From NCBI GenBank assembly GCA_014879435.1, contig JACSSB010000388.1:1-10373 (forward strand): a stretch of 10,373 nt of DNA. Direction: 5' to 3'. The stretch is from Phycisphaerales bacterium (GTDB lineage: Bacteria; Pseudomonadota; Gammaproteobacteria; Competibacterales; Competibacteraceae). Below, piece after piece: positions 1 through 6,800 of the stretch (positions are counted from its first letter, which is position 1; the number at the start of each line of letters is the position of its first letter). The translations under genes were made by a program, and so were the position numbers. The notes under the pieces are model-generated. The model worked only from the letters and a program-made list of their open reading frames with translations, did not search any database and was not told the DNA's origin.

Positions 1-2
1 CT

Positions 3-659
3 CGCTACCTTGATACAGAACTCTGGCGTGAGACGAAGACGACGATTCTGTCCCTGCCGTGTGAGACCCCGCGTGATCAGGAGCACTATCATCGCGTGCG
101 CTGGTTGTTTACCTTGCTTTATCTGTGCGGACTGCGTATCTCGGAGATTTGTGAGAACAGCATGGGGAGTTTCTTTCAGCGCACGGGTGCTGATGCACAG
201 GAGCACTGGTGGCTGGAGATCATCGGTAAAGGCGATAAGCCTCGTCTGGTACCGGCGACGAGCGAATTAATGATGGAATTGAGTCGTTATCGGCAGTACC
301 ACGCACTACCTGCTTTGCCATTTCCTGGAGAAAATACACCGTTACTGTTTCCAATCGGTGGTCGGTTGCAGCCTCTGACGCGTTCAGCGATTCATATCAT
401 CGTCAAGACCGTATTTGCCAAAACGGCTGACCGATTGCGCGCAACTCATCCCACGCGAGCGCACTTACTAGAACGGGCTTCGGCACATTGGCTGCGGCAT
501 ACCGCCGGTTCTCGAATGGCGGATAGTCAACTTGATCCACGCTTCGTTCGGGATAACTTCGGTCATGCCAATCTGAGTACCACCAATGGTTATCTTCATT
601 CCGATGACGAAATACGTCATCGGGAGACTGAACGGCGGCATGTTTTGCGTTGGGAGTAG
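3..659 (+). CDS. Tyrosine recombinase/integrase, C-terminal part (5' end outside window)
   Basis: This is the catalytic domain of a tyrosine site-specific recombinase, which cuts and rejoins DNA through a covalent 3'-phosphotyrosine intermediate. The frame is open from the window edge (RYLDTELWRE...), so the start and most or all of the N-terminal DNA-binding domain are missing. A GTG at 96 is not a credible start because the frame reads sensibly upstream of it. The catalytic set is visible in order: Arg in CGLRISE (codon 135-137), Lys in IGKGDKP (228-230), HxxR in AHWLRHT (His 486-488, Arg 495-497), His in FGHANLS, and the Tyr nucleophile in NGYLH (591-593). The stop is TAG at 657-659. The visible part looks intact and probably active. 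It could belong to a genomic island, prophage or integrative element, or be a stand-alone recombinase; no partner genes are in view. The family is secure, but the subfamily and target site are unknown. Confidence 0.92.
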   Translation, partial: RYLDTELWRETKTTILSLPCETPRDQEHYHRVRWLFTLLYLCGLRISEICENSMGSFFQRTGADAQEHWWLEIIGKGDKPRLVPATSELMMELSRYRQYHALPALPFPGENTPLLFPIGGRLQPLTRSAIHIIVKTVFAKTADRLRATHPTRAHLLERASAHWLRHTAGSRMADSQLDPRFVRDNFGHANLSTTNGYLHSDDEIRHRETERRHVLRWE

Positions 660-899
660 TTATTAGGAACCAAGGTGATGATATAAAAACAAAATAAAAA
701 ATAACAACAGCTCATTTATTGTCCAATTCAAAAAATTCAAGGTAATGAATTGATTTAAATACTGCATTTAATAACAAATCTCCATGCGATACCGACTTAT
801 CCACAAAGACTGTGGATAAGTCGGCTCTAGCGGTAAGAGGCAGATCAGCGACTAGACCTATCGCTAGGGCTTAAATGCATGATCGAGTGGCCACGGCTA
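660..899. other. Non-coding spacer between convergent recombinase and transporter genes
   Basis: This stretch of 240 bases has no credible gene. From 660 to about 790 it is clearly AT-rich compared with its neighbours, with A and T runs such as those near 683-702 and 725-740. From 792 it becomes GC-richer and structured: a perfect hairpin at 792-824, then the short complementary words ctagcg (827-832) and cgctag (862-867), and agcga (847-851) with tcgct (861-865), which could form weaker alternative stems. Lying just downstream of a recombinase gene, it is a reasonable place for an attachment site. No direct repeat, tRNA 3' end or core site could be recognised. Confidence 0.6.
792..824. repeat. 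Perfect 14-bp inverted repeat containing two opposed DnaA boxes
   Basis: The arms ccgacttatccaca (792-805) and tgtggataagtcgg (811-824) are exact reverse complements around a 5-base loop, aagac. Each arm includes TTATCCACA or its complement (797-805 and 811-819), which matches the DnaA box consensus TTATNCACA perfectly. The hairpin lies between the 3' ends of two convergent genes, so it could act as a bidirectional transcription end signal. Neither side has the T-run expected of an intrinsic terminator. Other readings are a DnaA-binding or titration site, or a recombinase recognition site made of two inverted half-sites. The structure is seen directly; the function is open. Confidence 0.75.
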
Positions 900-1631
900 T
901 CAGCCTCGTATTTTCAATGGGTTAAAATCAGTTTTGAGATCGTACACGTCTTCTCCCTCATGTCGCTTGAGGGTATTGACCACCCAATAAGTCAACGGAG
1001 TGGCGGCGGTCTCATACGCCGACTTGGCCAACCATTGCACCAGGATGGCAACCAGCAATGCTTCTTGCGGTAGCACTCCTCCAAACGCCACGGTGATGAA
1101 CACTGCCGAATCCAGCAACTGCCCCGCCAAAGTAGAACTGATGGTACGGGTCCACAACCAGCGTCCCTTGGTTAAGATCTTCATCCGCGCTAGTACGTAG
1201 GCGTTGACAAATTCACCGGCCAGATAAGCCAAGAACGAGGCCAACAATAAACGCGGGGTATAACCAAGGATGCGCTCGAATGCCGCTTGTCCGTCCCAAA
1301 ACCCGGCTGACGGCAGAATCTGCGCCAGAGTGATGGCTAATACCGCCAGTAAATTGCAGACGAAGCCCAGCCAGATTACCTGTCGAGCACGACCGTAGCC
1401 ATAGACCTCGGTCAGCACATCACCCAGGATGTAACTCAGTGGAAAAACGATTACCCCGGCTGGCATGATCCAGGAACCGACTGCGATCAGTTTGACCGCG
1501 ATGATGTTAGCGACCAGCAGGCTGGTGATGAATCCAGCTACCACCAGCACGAAAGCGGTGGAGTGGCCAACAGATGAAGGCGAAACAGAAGGATTGCGAT
1601 TCATGAGGATGCGATGTTCTCTTCGATACAT
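900..1631 (-). CDS. yhhQ: Queuosine precursor transporter, YhhQ/VUT family
   Basis: This is an inner-membrane protein of 243 residues, a normal length for the YhhQ/VUT family (TIGR00697 type). Characterised members import precursors of the tRNA base queuosine (preQ0/preQ1). About six hydrophobic segments are visible, at roughly residues 27-49, 55-73, 85-107, 127-148, 163-183 and 191-220. Family hallmarks include FPLSYILGDVLTEVYGYG (63-80), STLAGQLLDSAVF (166-178), KSAYETAATPLTYWVV (203-218) and the polar tail ending TDFNPLK. The ATG at 1631 has a weak AAGAG about 10 bases upstream. A second ATG at 1604 (MNRNPS) has a more distant AAGAGA and could be the true start; the first nine residues are not conserved-looking. 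The gene is divergent from the glucokinase and convergent with the recombinase. No other queuosine gene and no recognisable preQ1 riboswitch lies beside it, so substrate assignment rests on the family alone. Confidence 0.9.
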   Translation of the reverse strand: MYRREHRILMNRNPSVSPSSVGHSTAFVLVVAGFITSLLVANIIAVKLIAVGSWIMPAGVIVFPLSYILGDVLTEVYGYGRARQVIWLGFVCNLLAVLAITLAQILPSAGFWDGQAAFERILGYTPRLLLASFLAYLAGEFVNAYVLARMKILTKGRWLWTRTISSTLAGQLLDSAVFITVAFGGVLPQEALLVAILVQWLAKSAYETAATPLTYWVVNTLKRHEGEDVYDLKTDFNPLKIRG

Positions 1632-1842
1632 TACTCTTGGACTCTTGGCTAAACAGGCATGGCCAGTTTCTTCTCAGCGGGTTCCACACGGTCGTGGTAA
1701 CCACCGATAGCCTTGAGATCTGGATATGAGGCAAGAACCACTGGGCGATGGCGCCTGCTTCTTGATATTCCCGTTGACCCTGCTGAGCTGGGGAAACGGG
1801 AGTACATTGAAAGAGCGAAACCCAAAAAAATAGAGAGATGAT
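1632..1842. other. Divergent intergenic region with probable promoters and a small hairpin
   Basis: These 211 bases must carry the start signals of both the leftward transporter gene and the rightward glucokinase gene. I could not assign convincing -35/-10 pairs on either strand. An imperfect hairpin is visible: cccgtt (1770-1775) pairs with aacggg (1795-1800), and ccc (1778-1780) with ggg (1791-1793) further in. Its role is unknown. Just before the glucokinase start, AGAGAGA (1832-1838) serves as the ribosome binding site, with GAGAG ending 5 bases before the ATG. A doubtful 52-codon frame also lies here on the minus strand. Confidence 0.45.
1649..1807 (-). CDS. Doubtful small ORF (52 aa) upstream of the transporter gene
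   Basis: On the minus strand an ATG at 1805-1807 opens a 52-codon frame ending in TAG at 1649-1651, 17 bases before the transporter start. Its second half (SYPDLKAIGGYHDRVEPAEK, then KLAMPV) has the look of a real protein tail. Its first half is Ser/Arg-rich and unlike a folded protein. There is no Shine-Dalgarno sequence ahead of the ATG. The neighbouring frame, shifted by one base near 1735, reads REYQEAGAIAQWF just upstream, so the segment could equally be the frameshifted 3' remnant of a gene once co-transcribed with the transporter. I do not recognise the family, and it may be chance. It lies wholly in the spacer between two divergent genes. Confidence 0.2.
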   Translation of the reverse strand: MYSRFPSSAGSTGISRSRRHRPVVLASYPDLKAIGGYHDRVEPAEKKLAMPV

Positions 1843-2607
1843 ATGAAAATCTTGGGCATCGATGTAGGTGGGACGGGAATCAAAGGTGCCGTGGTCGAAA
1901 CCACGACTGGAGAACTCATCAGCGAGCGCCTTCGCGTCGCATCACCCCAGCCGGCGACACCCGAATCGGTCAGCAACACGATTCAAGGCTTAGTCGCGCA
2001 ACAGCACTGGTCTGGTCCCATCGGCATCGGATTTCCGGCCGCCATCCAGCATGGTGTTGCTCGTACTGCAGCCAATATTGACTCTACTTTCATCGGATTG
2101 TCCGTCGCCGATTACCTTTCCGCACAAATCGGCTACCCGGTCTGGGTCGCCAATGACGCGGATGTCGCCGGACTGGCCGAAATGCGATTTGGTGCTGGCC
2201 GGGGCGTCAGTGGCGTAGTGCTGATCATCACGATCGGCACTGGCCTGGGAACAGCACTGTTCAGCGATGGCCATCTGCTACCGAATACCGAACTGGGCCA
2301 CATCTTACTCGACAATGGCTCAGAGGCTGAACATTATGCTTCAGAAGCAGTGCGCGATACGCAGAAACTCAAATGGAAGGAATGGGGCGATCGATTCAAT
2401 CGTTACCTGATCACTATGGAAAATCTGTTCTGGCCTGATCTGATCATACTTGGTGGTGGTGCCAGCAAAAAACTGCCTAAATACGCATCGCGTATCACTG
2501 TACAGACGCCTGTCATACCGGCTCATTTTCTTAACCAAGCTGGTATCATCGGGGCAGCACTGTTCGCCGAAGAAAGCTTGAAAACCACAAGTCTGAATCA
2601 ACCCTAA
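1843..2607 (+). CDS. ppgK: Polyphosphate glucokinase (ROK superfamily)
   Basis: This cytoplasmic enzyme phosphorylates glucose to glucose-6-phosphate using inorganic polyphosphate (EC 2.7.1.63), and in many members also ATP. The 254-residue length is typical. Visible motifs are the phosphate-binding loop GIDVGGTGIKG (5-15), the catalytic Asp in NDAD (D105), the second phosphate loop TIGTGLG (130-136), glucose-binding ELGH (150-153) and LGGGASKK (203-210). Two features point to the polyphosphate-using group rather than ordinary ROK glucokinases. The Cys-rich zinc motif of typical ROK proteins is absent, and the stretch ASEAVRDTQKLKWKEWGDRF followed by LFWPDLIILGGG matches the PPGK signature. 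The start ATG has AGAGAGA upstream. The gene stands alone: the transporter is divergent, and the signalling pair begins 135 bases downstream. It implies a polyphosphate store and a source of free glucose, for instance glycogen or maltodextrin breakdown. Donor preference cannot be read from sequence. Confidence 0.9.
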   Translation: MKILGIDVGGTGIKGAVVETTTGELISERLRVASPQPATPESVSNTIQGLVAQQHWSGPIGIGFPAAIQHGVARTAANIDSTFIGLSVADYLSAQIGYPVWVANDADVAGLAEMRFGAGRGVSGVVLIITIGTGLGTALFSDGHLLPNTELGHILLDNGSEAEHYASEAVRDTQKLKWKEWGDRFNRYLITMENLFWPDLIILGGGASKKLPKYASRITVQTPVIPAHFLNQAGIIGAALFAEESLKTTSLNQP

Positions 2608-2727
2608 ACGCATTGAAGAACGCTGGTGCAATAGCACTACCCGATACGCAAAAATACCACAGTCTTCCTTATCGCTGTCCGTATCTCGATACATCCCCCT
2701 TTGGGCTAATATTGTATTACGCCATCC

Positions 2728-2733
2728 AAGGAG
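2728..2733 (+). promoter_or_regulatory. Ribosome binding site that fixes a GTG start
   Basis: AAGGAG is a near-perfect Shine-Dalgarno sequence lying 9 bases before the GTG at 2743. The residues that follow lead directly into the receiver domain, and no in-frame ATG offers a better start, so this site decides the start of the HD-GYP regulator. The rest of the 135-base spacer (2608-2742) shows only a weak -10-like TAATAT at 2707-2712 without a matching -35, and no terminator for the preceding glucokinase gene. Confidence 0.75.
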
Positions 2734-2742
2734 TTCGCTCTC

Positions 2743-3855
2743 GTGAGTATTGCCACCTCCCTCGACCGGTTTCCCACAACCCTCCTAGTGGTGGACGACA
2801 TACCAGAGAATTTAACTGTGCTGGGTGAACTACTACGCGATGCCGGTTACCAAGTGAAAGCCGCTAACTCCGGTCACACCGCCTTGCGTTATGCCACACG
2901 TCCTCCTTATCCCGACCTCATCTTGCTGGATATCATGATGCCCGAGATGGATGGGTACCAAGTCATCACCCATCTACGCGCCGACCCTGCCACCCGCTCC
3001 ATTCCGGTCATCTTCCTGACGGCGCTGAACGATCCGCAAAACGAAGAACAAGGCTTGGCACTGGGCGCTGCCGATTACATCACCAAACCCTTCCACCCTG
3101 CCTTAGTCCTGGCTCGCGTGCGTGCTCAACTTGATGTCAAGCGCGCACGTGACTGGCTTCGTAACCAAAATGCGGTTCTGGAGGCCGAAGTCGCTCAACG
3201 TTTGGCGGAAAACAACCTGATTCAGCGCGTCAGCATCCGCGCCCTGGCACACCTTGCGGAGATGCGTGATCCAGAGACGGGCAACCATATCCTGCGTACT
3301 CAAGGCTATGTTCAGGTCTTGGCCAAGCGGCTCAGGAATCACCCGCGCTTCATCGCGTTTCTGACCGAACAAACTATCGAGCTACTGGCCCTTTCCGCGC
3401 CCTTGCACGACATCGGCAAGGTGGGTATCCCCGATCATATCCTACTCAAACCGGGCAAGCTCACGCCCGAGGAGTGGGAGATCATGAAAACTCATACCAT
3501 CATCGGCGCCAAAGCGATCGAACGGGCCGAAATCGATGTCAAAACAACGATCCCTTTCCTAAGCTTCGCCAAGGAAATCGCCCGCTGGCACCAAGAAAAA
3601 TGGGATGGCAGCGGCTATCCCGACGGTTTGGCCAAGGATGCTATTCCGATTTCTGCCCGAATCATGGCACTGGCCGATGTCTTCGACGCTTTGATTTCGG
3701 TCCGACCCTACAAAGCTGCATTCTCTCTCGATCAGGCACGCAATATTATTTCCACTGAGCGTGATCGCCATTTTGATCCAGATATCGTGGACGCCTTTCT
3801 TTCGGGATTTGATGAATTCGTTACCATCGCTCAGCGCTATCGGGACGATAGCTGA
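2743..3855 (+). CDS. Response regulator with HD-GYP c-di-GMP phosphodiesterase domain (RpfG-like)
   Basis: This cytoplasmic two-domain regulator has 370 residues. Residues 13-130 form a receiver (REC) domain with acidic D18/D19, phosphoacceptor D63 in LLDIMMPEMDG, T93 and K115, all intact. After a short linker helix, residues 165-365 form an HD-GYP domain, a family that hydrolyses cyclic di-GMP. The putative metal ligands are E178 and H182 (DPETGNHI), H222/D223 (LHDIGKVGIP), H251, H283 and D312. The GYP motif reads WDGSGYPDGL (287-296). The usual HHE before it is H283-Q284-E285, so one metal-ligand His is replaced. This could favour a two-metal over a three-metal centre, though activity is still expected. 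Translation starts at GTG with a strong ribosome site. The hybrid kinase gene begins 37 bases after the stop, so the two are probably co-transcribed, and this receiver is the likely target of that kinase's HPt domain. The stop codon lies inside a strong hairpin. Confidence 0.93.
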   Translation: MSIATSLDRFPTTLLVVDDIPENLTVLGELLRDAGYQVKAANSGHTALRYATRPPYPDLILLDIMMPEMDGYQVITHLRADPATRSIPVIFLTALNDPQNEEQGLALGAADYITKPFHPALVLARVRAQLDVKRARDWLRNQNAVLEAEVAQRLAENNLIQRVSIRALAHLAEMRDPETGNHILRTQGYVQVLAKRLRNHPRFIAFLTEQTIELLALSAPLHDIGKVGIPDHILLKPGKLTPEEWEIMKTHTIIGAKAIERAEIDVKTTIPFLSFAKEIARWHQEKWDGSGYPDGLAKDAIPISARIMALADVFDALISVRPYKAAFSLDQARNIISTERDRHFDPDIVDAFLSGFDEFVTIAQRYRDDS

Positions 3856-3858
3856 GCG
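3828..3858 (+). promoter_or_regulatory. Hairpin across the HD-GYP stop codon, between the two signalling genes
   Basis: The arms cgctcag (3828-3834) plus ctatcg (3837-3842) pair with cgatag (3846-3851) plus ctgagcg (3852-3858). This makes a 13-bp stem with a 2-base bulge (cg) and a 3-base loop (gga). The TGA stop (3853-3855) sits in the right arm. There is no T-run after it, so it is not a standard intrinsic terminator. In a two-gene transcript it could stabilise the upstream message, reduce read-through into the kinase, or hide kinase start codons upstream of 3893. The structure is seen directly; the role is inferred. Confidence 0.5.
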
Positions 3859-3892
3859 TTGGGCGACCGACCACTCCCTAAAAGTACGGCGC

Positions 3893-6800
3893 ATGAAATC
3901 CACTCCTTCCCCAGCGGCTTCACCACTCACTCGCGAAATACTGAACCCTTCGACCGATATCCTACTGGTCGTCGTGCTCTACGCCGTCTTTGCCGCTTTA
4001 TGGATTTTGCTTTCTGATCAAGCGGTAGAGTGGTTATTTGGCCACACCGCTCATTTCGTTTTGATCAATACCTTAAAGGGCTGGTTATTCGTCGGCATCA
4101 CCTCTTTGATGCTCTATGTATTGTTGCAACGTCTGCTTGGGCAGCGTACCAAGCAGGTGGCCGCCTTGCCGCCGAATCGGCGCTTTCCTCTGCCGATCCT
4201 GGTCTTACTCGCTACATTGACCATCGCCCTAACCACGATCGAGATAACCCGTACCATTCAACAGTATAAAGCCAAGGAAATGGCGCGACTCCAAGCCATC
4301 GCCGATTTGAAAATCGACCAAATTGCTGACTGGTTCCAGGAACGACAAAACAACGCTCGCAGCATCCAAACTGGTCTTGTTGAGGTCATCAAGCTCTATC
4401 ATCACTGGCGCGATACGGATCATCTTGCTGATCATGACTTCTTACAAGATTGGCTCAACCAAATCCGAAAAACGGCACCCTTCCAAGAAGCTTTGTTGCT
4501 GGACGAACACGGTGAGCCGTTATTGAGTACAACAGGCAATTTCCCCACTCTCGATCCAGCACTGCACGACGCCATTCAACGTGCCACCACCGAGCACAAA
4601 ATGCAGTGGGCCGGTCCTTATCGTGACACTACCGATCATGTATGGCTGGATTTTGTCATGCCCTTGCCTGCGGAGGATAAGCGCCCTGGTCTTGTCATGG
4701 TTCTGCGTACCAACCCGATGGATTGGCTATACCCCATGCTGCAAGCCTGGCCCGTGCCTAACACGAGTGGAGAGACTCTGCTGTTCCGACGTGATGGTGA
4801 CCACGTCCTATTTCTCAATACTTTGCGTCGCCATGAAAATCCAGTGTTGACACTACGCTTGCCTGTGCTTGGCAACCAGACCTTGACCACCCAAATAGTA
4901 CGAGACGAGGGACTCCTGGGTACTTTGATCGAAGGGATAGATTATCGAGGGGTACCGGCCATAGGCGTAGCGCAAGCCGTCCCCGGCACCAATTGGTTGC
5001 TGATGGCCAAGCTGGATCTAGCGGAGCTATACACCGATATCACCCAGGATATTACCTGGATCGCCCTGACGGACTTATTGATTCTGTTGGGCGCTACTAC
5101 TGGCATCATCTTGTTCCACCAACGCCAGCAATTGACCGCCTTCTTGTACGAACGTGCGATCCTGGCGGAGAAACAACAAGCATGGCAGATACTCGACACC
5201 TTGGTACAAAGTTCCACCGATGCGATTTTCGCCAAGGATACTGAAGGCCGCTATATCCTGTTCAATCAAGAAACGGCTCGGGTCACTGGCCAATCGGCTG
5301 AGACTGCATTGGGTCAAGACGACACCGCGATCTTCTCCGCCGAACAAGCGGCGCTCACCCAGGCCGATGATCGACGGATCATGGCCAATGCTCACATCAT
5401 CACCTTCCAAGAACAGGTGACCACGATGATCGGCGAGCGCATCTTTCTGACCACCAAGGGGCCACTGTACGACGAGACTGGCCAAGTCATCGGCTTGTTC
5501 GGTATTGCCCGTGATATCACCGAACGCCAGCGGGCTGAGGCGGCGATACGGGCGAGCGAGGAACGATTTCGCACCACGCTCCGTGGCATCGGCGATGCGG
5601 TAATCGCCACCGATACCCAAGGCCGGGTGACGCTACTCAATCCGGTAGCGGAAACCCTCGTAGGTTGGTCAAACGCAGCGGCTCAGGATAAGCCCTTGGA
5701 TGAGATCTTCCAGATCTTCAATGAAGAAACAGGAGTAAGAATGGAAAGCCCGGTGGCCCGGGTGCTACGGGAAGGTACGGTGGTAGGGCTGGCTAATCAC
5801 ACAGTGCTCATCTCCCGAGATGGCACGGCACGCCCCATCGCCGATGCTGGTGCTCCCATCCGCGACGATCATGGTGCTATCACGGGTGTGGTGTTGATTT
5901 TCCGCGATCAAAGCGACGAGCGGGCGGCCCAGAAGGCGCTGCAGGAAAGCGAATCTTTTGCACGCGCTATTTTGGATGCCGTCCCTTCTCACATTGCCGT
6001 ACTCGATCACAACGGGACGATTGTGGCTATCAATGCACCCTGGCGCCACTTTGCGCAAGAAAATGGCCTCGAATCGGAGCAGTTGGTAGAACGCGCCGGG
6101 GTAGGCGTCAACTATCTGACGGTCTGCCAGAAGGCGATTATTTCATCGGAAGAGGCGTTGGCCATCCATGATGGGATTCAAGCAGTACTGGAAGGGCGAT
6201 TACCCCATTTTATGCTCGAATATCCCTGCCATTCATCCCATGAACAGCGTTGGTTTAGCATGACGGCAACCCCTCTAAGCACAGGGAATGGCGGGGCTGT
6301 TATTGCGCATACTTCGATTACAGAACGCAAGCTGGCAGAAGCGACGGTAGAGCGAGAACGCGGATTCCTCAAGACACTGATTCAAACCGTACCCGATCCA
6401 ATTTGGTTGAAAGATCCACAGGGTGTCTTCCTGGCCTGTAATCCCGGTTTCGAGCGATTACGCGGTGCCAAGGAAGCGGATATCCTGGGTAAGACCGATT
6501 ACGATTTCGTGGATCGAGACTCGGCCGATTCCCTCCAGAAAAAAGATCAGGAAGCCATCGTCACCGGAAGTCCCACAACCGATGAAGAGGAAGTCATCTT
6601 TGCCGATGATGGCCATCAGGGATTGTTGGAAACCGTTAAAACCCCTATGTATGACGATCGAGGGCGACTCATCGGTGTCTTGAGCATTGCTCGGGATATC
6701 AGCAGTGCCCGCCGCATCGCCGCTCAGCTGCGCCAACTCTCCCTAGTGGTGGAACAAAGTCCCGAGAGTATCGTCATTACCGATCTCAACGCCCGTATCG

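Noticed and set aside
96..98. GTG as the true start of the recombinase
   Set aside because: The same frame continues sensibly to the left edge of the window, and the catalytic Arg lies only 13 codons further on. A start here would cut into the catalytic domain.
792..824. A replication origin based on the two DnaA boxes
   Set aside because: Only two boxes are present, inside one palindrome, with no further box cluster recognised and no dnaA, dnaN, gidA or plasmid rep gene nearby. The AT-rich stretch alone is not enough.
1632..1700. A preQ1 riboswitch ahead of the transporter gene
   Set aside because: I could not find a compact hairpin followed by an A-rich tail and a pseudoknot partner overlapping the ribosome site. 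The leader shows only weak AAGAG boxes.
5075..5620. A 181-codon open frame on the minus strand inside the kinase gene
   Set aside because: It is antisense to PAS-coding sequence, has no recognisable domain and follows from the codon usage of the real gene.
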